From the NCBI RefSeq assembly GCF_011801125.1, contig NZ_CP046171.1, positions 4,774,001 through 4,838,000 of the forward strand: a DNA stretch of 64,000 bases, read 5' to 3'. The translations under genes and the position numbers were made by a program. Under the pieces are notes generated by a model. It did not search any database, was not told the DNA's origin, and worked only from the letters and a program-made list of their open reading frames with translations. Source of the DNA: Nocardia brasiliensis. Lineage in GTDB: Bacteria > Actinomycetota > Actinomycetes > Mycobacteriales > Mycobacteriaceae. Positions 34,699-44,374 of this stretch are shown piece by piece; position 1 is the stretch's first letter; every line of letters starts with the position of its first letter.

Positions 34699-35466
34699 CT
34701 ATTTCGCCTGCGGGGTCTCCCCGGCCGGCGGTTCCTCGGCCTTCTTGGTCTTCTTCGGCGGCTCGAGCAACTGCTCGAGCGCGGAGTTGGCGACCCGGCG
34801 GAACGCCCGCCGCGGCCGCGCCTGCTCCAGCGTGGCGACCTCGAGGGAGCTCACGCCGAGCACGCGCTTGTCCTTCTCCGCGCCCTCGGGCACCCCGGCC
34901 TGCAACGCCTGCACCGCGACCTTGATCGCGCTGGACAGGTCGAGACCCGGCTTGTAGGACGCCTTCAGCGCCGTGACGATCGGCTCGGTCGTGCCGCCCA
35001 TCACCACGTATTCGCGCTCGTCCACGATCGAACCGTCGAAGGTGATCCGATACAGCACCGAGGCGGGCGGTTGCTCCGGATACCCCACCTCCGCGACACA
35101 GATCTCCACCTCGTACGGCTTGAGCTGGTCGGTGAAGATGGTGCCGAGCAGCTGCGCGTACCCGTTGGCCAGCGCCCGCCCGGTCACGTCCCGGCGGTCG
35201 TAGGAGTAGCCGCGCAAATCAGCGCGCAGAATGCCATCCCTGCGCAGATTCTCGAACTCGTTGTACTTGCCGACCGCGGCGAACCCGACCCGGTCGTAGA
35301 GCTCACTCACCTTGTGCAACGTCGCGGACGGGTTCTCCGCGACGAACAGCACACCCTTGTCGTACACCAGGACCACGACGCTGCGACCCCGAGCGATGCC
35401 CTTGCGGGCGAGCTCGGTCTTGTCGCGCATGATCTGCTCGGCCGACGCGTAGTACGGCAGTGTCAT
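34699..35466 (-). CDS. prcA: 20S proteasome alpha subunit PrcA
   Basis: 255 aa. Gate-forming alpha ring. The N-terminus [20 protein letters not shown] is the gating peptide, followed by [20 protein letters not shown] and [20 protein letters not shown]. The tail of about 35 residues is Lys/Glu/Pro-rich ([16 protein letters not shown]). The ATG overlaps the prcB stop (ATGA), giving coupled synthesis of the two rings. The mycobacterial 20S core degrades pupylated proteins together with Mpa/ARC, which is not encoded here. Confidence 0.97.
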   Translation of the reverse strand: MTLPYYASAEQIMRDKTELARKGIARGRSVVVLVYDKGVLFVAENPSATLHKVSELYDRVGFAAVGKYNEFENLRRDGILRADLRGYSYDRRDVTGRALANGYAQLLGTIFTDQLKPYEVEICVAEVGYPEQPPASVLYRITFDGSIVDEREYVVMGGTTEPIVTALKASYKPGLDLSSAIKVAVQALQAGVPEGAEKDKRVLGVSSLEVATLEQARPRRAFRRVANSALEQLLEPPKKTKKAEEPPAGETPQAK

Positions 35467-36320
35467 GCGCGAGCGCTCCCTTCTTCCGCATCCGCACGGT
35501 CGGTGACGATCGCCCGCGCGATCTGCGCCAGTCGTTCCTCGGTCACCTCGACCGCACCCTCCTCATCGATCACGATCGCCGTCGGGTAGATCCCGCGCAG
35601 CAGATCGGGACCACCGGTGGCGGTGTCGTCGTCGGCCGCGTCGAACAACGCCTCGACCGCGATCCGCAACGCCCGCTCCTGATCAATTCCCTTGGCGTAC
35701 AGCTTCTTCAGCGATCCCTTGGCGAAGACCGAACCCGATCCGACCGCCGCGTAACCGAACCGCTCCTCACTGCGCCCGCCCACCACATCGAAGGACACGA
35801 TGCGGCCCGACCGGTCGGGGTCGGTGGCGTTGTGGTCGTAACCGACCAGCATCGGCACCACCGCCAGACCCTGCAGGGCCGCAGGCAAGTTCTCCCGCAC
35901 CATCTTCGACAGCTTGTTCGCCTTGCCGTCGAAGGTCAGCGGCACGCCCTCGAGCTTCTCGTAGTGCTCCAGCTCCACCGCGAAGATCCGCACCATCTCG
36001 ACGGCCATGCCCGCGGTGCCGGCGATGCCGGCCGCGGAGAAGCTGTCGGTGATGTAGACCTTCTCGATGTCCCTGCTGGCCAACAGGTTTCCCTGGGTGG
36101 CCCGCCGGTCACCCGCGATGAGCACGCCACCGCGGTAGCTGATCGCGACGATGGTGGTCCCATGCGGCGCGAGGTCCTTCGCGGCGGCGCCGAGCCCGGC
36201 GCCGTCCATCGCGGCGAACTTGTTGGCGGGCAACAGGTCCGGCGCGTGCATGCGGAGGTATTCGGAGAAGGACGAGAGGGCGTACCCCAGGTGGAGACGC
36301 GAGGGGTCACCTACTGTCAC
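35463..36320 (-). CDS. prcB: 20S proteasome beta subunit PrcB
   Basis: 285 aa. A propeptide of about 54 residues (ending LAPHG) precedes the catalytic Thr55 ([20 protein letters not shown]), exposed by autocleavage. Further beta-subunit blocks: [40 protein letters not shown] and [20 protein letters not shown]. The GTG start at 36320 overlaps the pup stop (GTGA), so pup-prcB-prcA is one translationally linked operon. Confidence 0.97.
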   Translation of the reverse strand: MTVGDPSRLHLGYALSSFSEYLRMHAPDLLPANKFAAMDGAGLGAAAKDLAPHGTTIVAISYRGGVLIAGDRRATQGNLLASRDIEKVYITDSFSAAGIAGTAGMAVEMVRIFAVELEHYEKLEGVPLTFDGKANKLSKMVRENLPAALQGLAVVPMLVGYDHNATDPDRSGRIVSFDVVGGRSEERFGYAAVGSGSVFAKGSLKKLYAKGIDQERALRIAVEALFDAADDDTATGGPDLLRGIYPTAIVIDEEGAVEVTEERLAQIARAIVTDRADAEEGSARA

Positions 36321-36511
36321 TGGCCGCCTTTCTGAACGTACGCGCGGACGAAGTCTTCGGCGTTCTCCTCGAGCACATCATCGATCTCGTCGAGTAGGTC
36401 GTCGGTCTCCTCCGCGAGCTTTTCGCGGCGCTCCTGACCGGCGGCGTCCACACCGTCCGGGCCCTCATCCTCGTCGCCGCCCCCGGCGCGCTTGGTCTGC
36501 TCTTGTGCCAT
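36317..36511 (-). CDS. pup: prokaryotic ubiquitin-like protein Pup
   Basis: 64 aa, acidic and disordered, ending [10 protein letters not shown]. The C-terminal Gln must be deamidated by Dop to Glu before PafA can ligate it. The coiled-coil-forming middle ([20 protein letters not shown]) binds the Mpa/ARC ATPase. GGAGGT lies 8 nt before the ATG. First gene of pup-prcB-prcA; dop lies 174 bp upstream on the same strand. Confidence 0.97.
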   Translation of the reverse strand: MAQEQTKRAGGGDEDEGPDGVDAAGQERREKLAEETDDLLDEIDDVLEENAEDFVRAYVQKGGQ

Positions 36512-36685
36512 GGCAGCCGACCTCCTCTGTCCTCATCATGACCGGAGCTCACTTGCGAGCACGGCCCCGATCATGAGCAATGTCCGTGCCCGTCCTTCAA
36601 CACTACTGTGTTGGTCGGCCGCGTGGCCGCAGCTTGCCCGCGGCCGTCTTGTGTCTCGCGTCCGAGCTCACCCCATCGAGGGCCG

Positions 36686-38185
36686 CTAGGTGGTGAGCTG
36701 TTCGACCAGGTCCGCCGCCGAGCTCACGCCGTCGAGCAGCTTGCCGACGTGCGCTTTCGTGCCGCGGCGCGGTTCGAGGGTGGGGATGCGGACCAGCGAG
36801 TCGCCGCCGAGGTCGAAGATCACCGAATCCCAGCTGGCCGCGGCGATGTCGGCGCCGAAACGACGCAGGCATTCGCCGCGGAAGTAGGCCCTGGTGTCGG
36901 TGGGCGGGTTGGTCATCGCGTCGAGCACCTGCTGCTCGGAGACCAGCCGCTTCATCGAGCCACGGGCCACCAGGCGGTTGTAGAGCCCCTTGTCCAGGCG
37001 CACGTCGGAGTACTGCAGGTCCATCAGGTGCAGCTTGGGCGCGGCCCAGTTCAGGCCCTCGCGCTGGCGCATGCCCTCCAGCAGGCGCAGCTTGGCGGGC
37101 CAGTCGAGCAGGCTCGCGCATTCCATCGGGTCGCGCTCGAGCAGGTCGAGCACCATGGCCCAGTTCTCGATGATGTCGTGCACGCGCTTGTCGTCGTTGC
37201 CGGTGCGGTCGACGAACTTGATCACCCGGTCCAGGTACATCCGCTGCAGCGCCAGGCCGGTCAGCTCGCGGCCGTCGGTGAGCGCGACGGTGGCGCGCAG
37301 GGTCGGGTCGTGGCTGATCGTGTGCACGGCGGTGACCGGGCGGGCCAGCTGCAGATCCGACAGGTCCTCGCCGGCCTCGATCAGGTCGAGCACCAGCGCG
37401 GTGGTGCCGACCTTGAGGTAGGTCGACATCTCGGCCAGGTTGGCGTCGCCGATGATGACGTGCAGCCTGCGGTACTTGTCCGCGTCGGCGTGCGGCTCGT
37501 CGCGGGTGTTGATGATGCCGCGCTTGAGCGTGGTCTCCAGGCCGACCTCGACCTCGATGTAGTCCGCGCGCTGGGACAGCTGGAAGCCGGCGTGGTCACC
37601 GGACTGCCCGATGCCGACCCGGCCGGACCCGGTGACCACCTGGCGGGACACGAAGAACGGGGTGAGGCCGAGGATGATCTGGTTGAACGGGGTGTCGCGG
37701 CTCATCAGGTAGTTCTCGTGGGTGCCGTAGGAGGCGCCCTTGCCGTCGACGTTGTTCTTGTACAGCTGCAACCGCGGCGCGCCCGGCACGCTGGAGGCGT
37801 GCCGCGCGGCCGCCTCCATCACCCGCTCACCGGCCTTGTCCCAGATCACCGCGTCCAGCGGGTCGGTGACCTCGGGCGCGGAGTATTCGGGGTGCGCGTG
37901 GTCGACGTAGAGCCGCGCGCCGTTGGTGAGGATCATGTTGGCCGCGCCGACCTCGTCGGCGTCGATCACCGGGGCCGGGCCGTTCATCCGGCTCAGGTCG
38001 AAGCCGCGCGCGTCGCGCAGCGGCGACTCCACCTCGTAGTCCCAGCGGGTGCGTTTCGCCCGCGGCACACCCTCGGCGGCGGCATAGGCGAGGACAGCCT
38101 GTGTGGAGGTGAGGATCGGGTTGGCCGACGGCTCGGTTGGGGTCGAAATCCCGTACTCGACCTCGATTCCGATGATGCGCTGCAT
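36686..38185 (-). CDS. dop: Pup deamidase/depupylase Dop
   Basis: 499 aa. PafA homologue that deamidates Pup and removes Pup from substrates. Signatures: [20 protein letters not shown], the Dop-specific loop region [18 protein letters not shown] (about 48-65, absent in PafA), catalytic Asp95 in [58 protein letters not shown] and [17 protein letters not shown]. The ATG is 6 nt after a TAGGCT box, so leaderless translation is likely. In M. tuberculosis mpa lies a few genes upstream; here the upstream neighbour is an unrelated DUF418 gene in opposite orientation. Confidence 0.97.
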   Translation of the reverse strand: MQRIIGIEVEYGISTPTEPSANPILTSTQAVLAYAAAEGVPRAKRTRWDYEVESPLRDARGFDLSRMNGPAPVIDADEVGAANMILTNGARLYVDHAHPEYSAPEVTDPLDAVIWDKAGERVMEAAARHASSVPGAPRLQLYKNNVDGKGASYGTHENYLMSRDTPFNQIILGLTPFFVSRQVVTGSGRVGIGQSGDHAGFQLSQRADYIEVEVGLETTLKRGIINTRDEPHADADKYRRLHVIIGDANLAEMSTYLKVGTTALVLDLIEAGEDLSDLQLARPVTAVHTISHDPTLRATVALTDGRELTGLALQRMYLDRVIKFVDRTGNDDKRVHDIIENWAMVLDLLERDPMECASLLDWPAKLRLLEGMRQREGLNWAAPKLHLMDLQYSDVRLDKGLYNRLVARGSMKRLVSEQQVLDAMTNPPTDTRAYFRGECLRRFGADIAAASWDSVIFDLGGDSLVRIPTLEPRRGTKAHVGKLLDGVSSAADLVEQLTT

Positions 38186-38191
38186 GGGTCG

Positions 38192-38197
38192 AGCCTA
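38192..38197 (-). promoter_or_regulatory. -10 box of a probable leaderless promoter (dop)
   Basis: On the minus strand TAGGCT, then 6 nt (38191-38186), then ATG 38185. Confidence 0.5.
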
Positions 38198-38375
38198 GTC
38201 GCCGCCGTCGGGTGTGGTCCGTGCACGGCCCCGCCGGACGGTCGGCGCCGCGCCGGAGCGGCCGTGCCAGGTGCCCGATGACGCCGAAGGATGAGCCGGA
38301 CGACCCGCGAATTCATCCTGCGAGTGGTACTTCCGGAGGATCTGCCGGCCCGGCCCGAGCACCGATTCTCGATGC

Positions 38376-39593
38376 ATGACCGATTCTCTCGCTTCTCCGC
38401 GCACCGCGGGGCACGGCCCGGACCGCGCCGACGGCGCGGGCGCGACCGCGCGCACGCGACTGATCGCGCTGGATGTGTTGCGCGGCATCGCGATCCTCGG
38501 CACCCTCGGCACCAACATCTGGATCATGACCAACAGCCGGGGCCTGCTCGGCTATATCACCGACCTCAACGGTCAGGCCGCCGGCTGGGTCTGGACCGAG
38601 CGGGTGCTCCAGCAGCTGGCGCAGGGCAAGTTCCTCGGCCTGCTCACCATCATGTTCGGCATCGGCCTGGCCATCCAGCAGGCGTCCGCGCGACGCGGCG
38701 GGCGCAGGTGGCCGGGCACCTACCCGGTGCGCGCGGGCCTGCTGCTGCTCGACGGTCTGCTGAACTACCTGTTCGTCGCGGAGTTCGACGTGCTGATGGG
38801 TTACGCCGTCACCGGTCTCGTGGTCTCGTACCTGCTCGTGACCAGTGAACGCGCACAACGCCGTTGGCTGATCGGCACCGCGGCCATCCATGTCGCGATG
38901 CTCACCCTCATCGCGCTCGCCACCGTGCTCGCGCCCGACGACGGCGGCGGACCGGCGTTCCCGGAACCGACCGGCAATCCCTACGCGGACGGCTCGTTCT
39001 GGGATCTGGTGGTGTTCCGGGTGCAGCAGGCGGGCCCGTTCCGGGTGGAGACGCTGTTCGTCTTCGCGATGTCGATCGCGCTGTTCTTGCTTGGGGCCAA
39101 GCTGTTCCGGGCCGGGGTGTTCCTGCCGGAGGGCGCGCGGCTGCGCAAGCGGCTGATGGTGCTCGGTTTCGGTGTCGCGGCGCCGCTCGACCTGCTCGCG
39201 GGCATCTTCGGCGGCGGGCACTTGTTCCTCTACACCCGTTACGGCACCGCGCCTTTCGTCTCGCTGGGCATCCTCGCCCTGGTCGCGCGGTTCTATCTGA
39301 ATCGCACCCGGACCGGCTTCGCCGGACGCCGTCTGGCCGAGGTCGGGCGGACCGCGCTCAGCTGCTACATCCTGCAGAACCTGGTGACCTCGATCCTGTG
39401 CTACGGCTGGGGTTTCGGCCTCGCCGCCAGGGTCGCACCCGACCTGTACGTCCCATTCACGGTAGGGATGTACCTGCTGGTTTCGGCGATCATCATCACC
39501 GCAGCACACCTGTGGCTGCGCCGCTTCGAACGCGGCCCGGTCGAATGGGCCTGGCACCGCGGCTATCAGCTGCTGACCCGCACGCGGGCCTGA
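38376..39593 (+). CDS. DUF418 family membrane protein
   Basis: 405 aa with about eight to ten hydrophobic helices. Typical DUF418/YeiB-type features: RLIALDVLRGIAILGTLGTN at the start, GKFLGLLTIMFGIGLAIQQA, a VRAGLLLLDGLLNYLFVAEF block and a C-terminal TALSCYILQNLVTSILCYGW followed by VGMYLLVSAIIITAAHLWLR. Biochemical role unknown; some relatives are proposed acyltransferase-like or transport proteins. ATG 38376 is 6 nt after a GATTCT box, possibly leaderless. It is divergent from dop and converges on the DUF6882 gene. Confidence 0.85.
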   Translation: MTDSLASPRTAGHGPDRADGAGATARTRLIALDVLRGIAILGTLGTNIWIMTNSRGLLGYITDLNGQAAGWVWTERVLQQLAQGKFLGLLTIMFGIGLAIQQASARRGGRRWPGTYPVRAGLLLLDGLLNYLFVAEFDVLMGYAVTGLVVSYLLVTSERAQRRWLIGTAAIHVAMLTLIALATVLAPDDGGGPAFPEPTGNPYADGSFWDLVVFRVQQAGPFRVETLFVFAMSIALFLLGAKLFRAGVFLPEGARLRKRLMVLGFGVAAPLDLLAGIFGGGHLFLYTRYGTAPFVSLGILALVARFYLNRTRTGFAGRRLAEVGRTALSCYILQNLVTSILCYGWGFGLAARVAPDLYVPFTVGMYLLVSAIIITAAHLWLRRFERGPVEWAWHRGYQLLTRTRA

Positions 39594-39660
39594 CCGCGCG
39601 CACCCGCCCTGTCGCTCAGCACATTTCGATGTCCGCCGAGCGCGGGGCGGGTGCGCGCGG
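39594..39660. terminator. 16-bp perfect inverted repeat across two convergent gene ends
   Basis: Arms CCGCGCGCACCCGCCC (39594-39609) and GGGCGGGTGCGCGCGG (39645-39660) flank 35 nt. The first arm begins at the DUF418 stop and the second lies inside the 3' end of the DUF6882 gene, whose stop falls in the loop. Probably a two-way terminator. Confidence 0.6.
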
Positions 39661-40398
39661 TAACTCGATGCGGTCGATCGCCACCCCGACCTCCAGGTTC
39701 ACCACCTGTCCCGCCGCATCGAATTCGATGGTGCCCGTGATGCCGAAGCCACTGAATTCCAGTAGCCGCTGATGCTCCACGAATTCGGTGCTCATCCCCC
39801 GCATGCTCAAGTAACTCTGCATCGCCCTGCGGTAGTCGACCAGCGGTAACGCGCCGACCCCGTGCGCGAGCACCCGCGCAAGCCCGGCCGCGGTGGGCGG
39901 CGGCAACTGGAGCGCCGGGTGCTCGACGAGAAAGGCGACGCAGGTGCCGTCGGTGACACCGCAGTAGGAACTCCAGTGTCCCGACACCACTTTCGCCGCG
40001 TCGGCCAGCAGATTCGCGATCTGGTGCGGTTCCGGCCGCGCCCGGCCGAGCGCGACCGGCATTTCCGCGGCGCACAATTCGGCGACGCTATAGCGAATCC
40101 CGAACGCGCGCACCATCCGCGCGACCGCGATCAGCGATTTGTCGAAGCCCCACGGGTTCGCCCAGGCCCACAGCCAGGATTCGGCGTCCGCGGTGCCGAG
40201 CAGGTGGAACCGCGTGCAGACCAGGGTGCGTTCGGCGCCGATGAATTCGAGCCTGCCCGCCTCCATGTCGGCCTGCCAGCGATGCGTGCCCAGCACTTCT
40301 TCGACATGTAGGCGATGCTCGAGCGATAGCAATCCCGCGTCGTCGAGCAGCCTGGTCAAGGGCACAGGTTCGGACACCGGCCTCAGCGTAGTCAACAT
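39616..40398 (-). CDS. DUF6882-like cytosolic protein
   Basis: 260 aa from ATG 40398 (GGAGGGGG 3 nt upstream; the longer frame to 40527 has no binding site). The N-terminal half has RWQADMEAGRLEFIGAERTL and SWLWAWANPWGFDKSLIAVA, the Trp-rich pattern of DUF6882 proteins. The rest has LCAAEMPVALGRARPEPHQI and a C-terminal part resembling an NTF2-like or lipoprotein fold (FGITGTIEFDAAGQVVNLEV). No signal peptide. Function unknown; the family name is a moderate-confidence recollection. Confidence 0.6.
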   Translation of the reverse strand: MLTTLRPVSEPVPLTRLLDDAGLLSLEHRLHVEEVLGTHRWQADMEAGRLEFIGAERTLVCTRFHLLGTADAESWLWAWANPWGFDKSLIAVARMVRAFGIRYSVAELCAAEMPVALGRARPEPHQIANLLADAAKVVSGHWSSYCGVTDGTCVAFLVEHPALQLPPPTAAGLARVLAHGVGALPLVDYRRAMQSYLSMRGMSTEFVEHQRLLEFSGFGITGTIEFDAAGQVVNLEVGVAIDRIELPRAPAPRSADIEMC

Positions 40399-40791
40399 GA
40401 TCCCCCTCCTCTGCACCGTCCGGCCGCACTCTTTTCGCGTCGTGTCCCCGCCGAGCGACAACCGTTGCCGGACAACCAGACCCACCGGTCTCCAGCCGGC
40501 CTGGACCTGCGCTCGCGCATCGCCCACCCCCGGCGGGACGGTGGCACCGACCTCGGTGCCACCGTCCCGCTGTATTGCGACGTGTCATGCCACCCGGTCC
40601 CACGCGCGAACGGACGAGTCCATCGGCGCGGTCCGGTTCGCGAACTTCGCGAAGCGGCGGGCGCCTACCTTACCGGTCCGCCGCGGGCGGCACCCTGCAC
40701 CCGAGCCCTCGGCAATCACGCTGCGTCCACGCGGAATTGGCGGCGAACCCGAAAAGGCCCGCCCGGTCGATCGGACAGGCGGAGCGGCGAT
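40399..40791. other. intergenic, 393 bp, contains one terminator
   Basis: Between the DUF6882 start and the tetR stop, both on minus. Apart from a very strong hairpin at 40533-40570 I see nothing gene-like with a domain or binding site. Confidence 0.4.
40533..40570 (-). terminator. 16-bp perfect hairpin downstream of tetR
   Basis: GCGGGACGGTGGCACC and GGTGCCACCGTCCCGC with a 6-nt loop, 222 bp past the tetR stop and 135 bp before the DUF6882 start. No T-tract. Confidence 0.7.
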
Positions 40792-41502
40792 CTACCTGGC
40801 GCTCAGTGCTTCCGGGGCGACCAGCAGGTCGCGCACCACCAGGTCACGCTCGAGTGGCACGCCGAGGCTGCGCGCGTTGCCCTCGAAGAGCGCGAGCACC
40901 GACTCGGTGAGGATGCCTTCGACCTGGTCGCAGGTGAGGGTCGTGCCCGCGTCGGCGCGCCAGCTGTTCACCACGCCGTCGACGAAACCGATGATGCCGA
41001 AGGCCATCGGCCGCGCCCTCGCCTGATCGATGCCGAAACCGGAGAGCCAGAGCGCGAACATGTCGGCCAGGCGGGCGCCGATCCGATCGCGGGCCCCGGC
41101 CAGTGAGGTCTCGCCCTGCGGCGCGGCGCCGCCGATGAAGCGGTGCAGGTTCGGGTGCCGCTCGACCCAGCGCACGTAGGTGCTGATCGCGCCGCGCACG
41201 GCGTCGCGCACGGTGCCGTCCGGGTGCAGCGTCGGCATGATCTGCGCCAGTAGCGATTCCAGGATCTGGCGACGGATCTGCTCGTCCAGGTCGGTGCGAC
41301 CGTCGAAGTGGCGGTAGACCACCGGCCGCGGCAGCTTCAGCCGGTCGGCGATCTGCTGGACGGACACCTCGACGCCGCTCTCCTCGATGACGGTGATCGC
41401 GGCGTCGATCACATCGGCGCGCCGCCGCGCCTTGTGCCCGTGCCAGCGAGTCGCGCGGCCGTCCGCGGCGGGAGGCTCGGGCCGGTCACTCGTCGTGGTC
41501 AC
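40792..41502 (-). CDS. TetR family regulator divergent from aurF-bvmo
   Basis: 236 aa. The HTH begins HKARRRADVIDAAITVIEES and continues SVQQIADRLKLPRPVVYRHF, DGRTDLDEQI. The C-terminal domain is typical of the TetR subfamily with FMO/diiron neighbours (TYVRWVERHPNLHRFIGGAA). GTG 41502 lies 6 nt after TATCGT, so a leaderless start is likely. An inverted repeat (41532-41548) sits between it and the divergent diiron gene, and a near-copy lies before the papA-like trio at 51.6 kb. I infer it represses its own region and perhaps that operon. Confidence 0.85.
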   Translation of the reverse strand: MTTTSDRPEPPAADGRATRWHGHKARRRADVIDAAITVIEESGVEVSVQQIADRLKLPRPVVYRHFDGRTDLDEQIRRQILESLLAQIMPTLHPDGTVRDAVRGAISTYVRWVERHPNLHRFIGGAAPQGETSLAGARDRIGARLADMFALWLSGFGIDQARARPMAFGIIGFVDGVVNSWRADAGTTLTCDQVEGILTESVLALFEGNARSLGVPLERDLVVRDLLVAPEALSAR

Positions 41503-41508
41503 CTCACC

Positions 41509-41514
41509 ACGATA
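41509..41514 (-). promoter_or_regulatory. -10 box of a probable leaderless promoter (tetR)
   Basis: On the minus strand TATCGT, then 6 nt, then GTG 41502. The candidate operator at 41532-41548 covers the -35 region. Confidence 0.45.
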
Positions 41515-41531
41515 CCCGCCGCACGATTGAC

Positions 41532-41548
41532 TGCGACATATTGTCTCA
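41532..41548. promoter_or_regulatory. TetR operator candidate TGnGACA-N3-TGTCTCn
   Basis: TGCGACA-TAT-TGTCTCA, arms matching 6 of 7. It lies between divergent tetR (41502) and the aurF-like gene (41602), where a TetR autorepressor usually binds. The same motif with the opposite single mismatch lies at 51599-51615. Confidence 0.6.
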
Positions 41549-41601
41549 CTAATATATGTGTAACAGCCTGTATCGGTTAAATCGACGATGTTGGAGCAGT
41601 C

Positions 41602-42498
41602 ATGGGCAACGATGCCGCACTGATCCCCCAGGAGTCCTTCGCGCAGCGCCTGCTGAGCGGGTCGGTCAAGAAGTCCTACGACCCGGTGGTCGACATGGAC
41701 TGGGACGCGCCCCTGGACCCGGACAAACTCTTCCTGCCCGCCGAGGTCGTCTCGCTCTACGGCACCGCGCTCTGGGAGTCGATGACGCCGCGGCAACGCC
41801 GCGAGCTGTCCAGGCAGGAACTCGCGAACGTGCTCTCGGTCGGCATCTGGTTCGAGAACCTGCTCAACCGACTCCTGTTGCGCGAGTTGATGGCCGACGA
41901 TCCGACCACAAGGCACTCGCACTACACCCTCGTCGAGATGGGCGACGAGTGCAGGCACATGATGATGTTCGGCAAACTGATCGATCGCATCGACGCCCGG
42001 CCGTACTGGCCGCGCCGGGCGGGCCGGCTGGTCATCGCGACGCTGCCGATCTTCCTGCGCGGCTCCATGACCTGGGTCGGCGCGCTGGTCGGCGAGGAGA
42101 TCTTCGACGCCATACAGCGCCGCACGCTCGACGATCCGCAGTTGCAGCCCTTGGTATCTCGCGCGATGCGCATCCACGTCACCGAGGAGGCGCGCCACAT
42201 CGGTTTCGCCAGGGACGCGCTGGCCCGGCGGGTGCCGACCATGTCGCGCGCCGAACTCGCCTACACCCGGCTGTGTGTCGCGGTCGCGGCCCCGCTGTTC
42301 GTCTATCTGCTGACCAACCGGCACATGTACGACCGCGCGGGTCTGGACGGCCGTGCCGCGCGCCGGATCGCGACGCGCAACCCGGACGCCAAGAAGGCGC
42401 TGGGCATCGGCGCCGCGAATCTCGGTGCGTTCCTGCGCAAACAAGGCCTCATCGGCCCGGTCGGCGAGTGGATCTGGCGGCAGCGGGGGTTGCTCTGA
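41602..42498 (+). CDS. AurF-like diiron oxygenase
   Basis: 298 aa of the AurF (p-aminobenzoate N-oxygenase) ferritin-like family. Iron ligands are suggested by FENLLNRLLLRELM, VEMGDECRHMMMFGKLI (ExxxH), GEEIFDAIQ and HVTEEARHIGFARDALA (EExxH), matching a di-iron four-helix bundle. Family members oxidise amines or act as fatty-acid-linked oxygenases; the substrate here is unknown. TTGGAG lies 5 nt before the ATG. Its stop overlaps the start of the monooxygenase gene (TGATG), so the two are co-translated and probably act on one pathway. Confidence 0.83.
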   Translation: MGNDAALIPQESFAQRLLSGSVKKSYDPVVDMDWDAPLDPDKLFLPAEVVSLYGTALWESMTPRQRRELSRQELANVLSVGIWFENLLNRLLLRELMADDPTTRHSHYTLVEMGDECRHMMMFGKLIDRIDARPYWPRRAGRLVIATLPIFLRGSMTWVGALVGEEIFDAIQRRTLDDPQLQPLVSRAMRIHVTEEARHIGFARDALARRVPTMSRAELAYTRLCVAVAAPLFVYLLTNRHMYDRAGLDGRAARRIATRNPDAKKALGIGAANLGAFLRKQGLIGPVGEWIWRQRGLL

Positions 42499-44264
42499 TG
42501 CCTACCGAACCCGACATCGTCATCGTCGGTGCGGGTTTCGGCGGCATCGGCATGGCCATCGAACTGCGCAGGGCGGGCATCGACGATTTCGTCGTGCTGG
42601 AGAAGGCCGGTGATGTCGGCGGCACCTGGCGGGAGAACACCTATCCCGGCGCGGGCTGCGATGTCATGTCGCTGATGTACTCCTACTCCTTCGAGCAGAA
42701 CCGGCGGTGGACGCGCATGTTCGCGCGCCAGCCGGAGATCCTCGACTATCTGCGCCGCACCGTCGACAAATACGACCTGCGCCGCCATCTGCGCTGCCAC
42801 GCGGAGGTGGTGGCGCTCGACTTCGACGACGAGCAGGACCGCTGGCAGGTCGGGCTCGCGGACGGGCGGCAGCTGCGACCCCGCCTGGTCGTGATGGCGC
42901 CGGGCCCGCTGCACGAGCCATCGATCCCCGCCTTTCCCGGCCAGGAGACGTTCCGCGGCACCAGCTTTCATTCCGCGCGGTGGGATCACGACTTCGACGT
43001 GCGGGGCAAGCGGATCGCGGTGATCGGCACCGGCGCGAGCGCGGTGCAGTTCGTGCCGCAGATCGCCAAGGACGCGGCACAGGTGACGGTCTTTCAGCGC
43101 ACCCCGCACTGGATCCTGCCGAAGCCCGACCGGCCACTGTCCCCCCTGGAACACCGGATGTTCCGGTACGTGCCGGGCGCGCAGCGGCTCTATCGGTGGG
43201 CGATCTATTGGGGCTACGAGTCGATGATCCCCGCGTTCATGAATCCGGAGCTGATGCGCCGGGTGGAAGCGCTGGCCCTCGGCCATCTGCGCCGCCAGGT
43301 GCGCGATCCGGACCTGCGGTTGCGGCTCACCCCGGGGTATCGACTCGGCTGTAAACGAATCCTGGTGTCCAACAACTACTATCCCGCCTTGCAGCGCGAC
43401 AACGTCACCTTGCGGACCACGCCGATCGCCCGGCTCACCGAGTCCGGCATCGCCACCGTCGACGGCGCGGAGGAAGAGTTCGACGCCATCGTCTACGGCA
43501 CCGGTTTCAAGATCTCCGATCGATTCGCCGATCAGCACATCGTCGGCGCGAACGGGCTCACCCTGCAGCACGCGTGGCGTGCGGGCATGGAGGGGTTCCT
43601 CGGCGTCGCGGTGCACGGGTTCCCCAACCTGTTCCTCATCGTCGGCCCCAATTCCGGTGGCGGGCACCAGTCGATCGTATTCATGATCGAGGCGCAGGCC
43701 CGTTACATCCGCCAGTGCGTCGAGCTGCTGCGCAAGACCGCAGGCACCAGGATCGAGGTGCGCTCGGCGACCCAGCACGAGTTCAATCGCCGCACCCAGG
43801 CCGAACTCGCTGACACGGTATGGAATTCGGGTGGTTGTCAGAGCTGGTACCTGGATGAGCACGGCGTCAACCGCGCCGCGTGGCCCGGCTCGAGCGTGTC
43901 CTACTGGCGGGCCATGCGGCGTCCGGACCCCGGCCACTACGAGCTCACCGTGGCCGCGGATCGGGAACCGGCACACGAGTATTCGGGGCCCGCGATGCTG
44001 GACGCGCCCGGCGCGGTGCTGCCGGTGACGGTGGCGCTCAGCGGCCACGCGGACCCGATCGACGGCCGCTACCACTGGTACGGCCGGATCAGCGCGGCGG
44101 CGGGCGACGAACTGCCCGATCCCGGCCGCGCCGAGGTCCTGCTCACCCTCCCCGGCCGCTACCCCACCCCGGGCCGGCTTCAGGAGCGCGACCCATGGGG
44201 CAATGTGCGCATCGTCGGTATCGGCGATCCGCCATACCAATTGGCGGCCGCACAGGCACACTGA
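42498..44264 (+). CDS. Baeyer-Villiger-type flavin monooxygenase with C-terminal DUF4873 domain
   Basis: 588 aa. The FAD Rossmann motif is IVIVGAGFGGIGMAIELRRA (about 7-26), and the NADPH motif AVIGTGASAVQFVPQIAKDA is near 175-190. The Baeyer-Villiger fingerprint FxGxxxHxxxW appears as FRGTSFHSARW (about 152-162). Other landmarks are EKAGDVGGTWRENTYPGAGC and HGFPNLFLIVGPNSGGGHQS. The last 100 residues form a DUF4873-like domain (LPVTVALSGHADPIDGRYHW, YGRISAAAGDELP), known as a fusion to actinobacterial FMOs. It likely inserts oxygen beside a ketone or oxidises a heteroatom. It overlaps the AurF-like gene. Confidence 0.88.
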   Translation: MPTEPDIVIVGAGFGGIGMAIELRRAGIDDFVVLEKAGDVGGTWRENTYPGAGCDVMSLMYSYSFEQNRRWTRMFARQPEILDYLRRTVDKYDLRRHLRCHAEVVALDFDDEQDRWQVGLADGRQLRPRLVVMAPGPLHEPSIPAFPGQETFRGTSFHSARWDHDFDVRGKRIAVIGTGASAVQFVPQIAKDAAQVTVFQRTPHWILPKPDRPLSPLEHRMFRYVPGAQRLYRWAIYWGYESMIPAFMNPELMRRVEALALGHLRRQVRDPDLRLRLTPGYRLGCKRILVSNNYYPALQRDNVTLRTTPIARLTESGIATVDGAEEEFDAIVYGTGFKISDRFADQHIVGANGLTLQHAWRAGMEGFLGVAVHGFPNLFLIVGPNSGGGHQSIVFMIEAQARYIRQCVELLRKTAGTRIEVRSATQHEFNRRTQAELADTVWNSGGCQSWYLDEHGVNRAAWPGSSVSYWRAMRRPDPGHYELTVAADREPAHEYSGPAMLDAPGAVLPVTVALSGHADPIDGRYHWYGRISAAAGDELPDPGRAEVLLTLPGRYPTPGRLQERDPWGNVRIVGIGDPPYQLAAAQAH

Positions 44265-44374
44265 ACCGACCAGGCAAAGGCACAAACTCGCGCCCCGAGG
44301 TTCGGCATTCTGCCGATACCCCGCGGGCCGGACATCGGGTGGGCTGGATCGACCAGATCGATCCGGAAGGCCCC

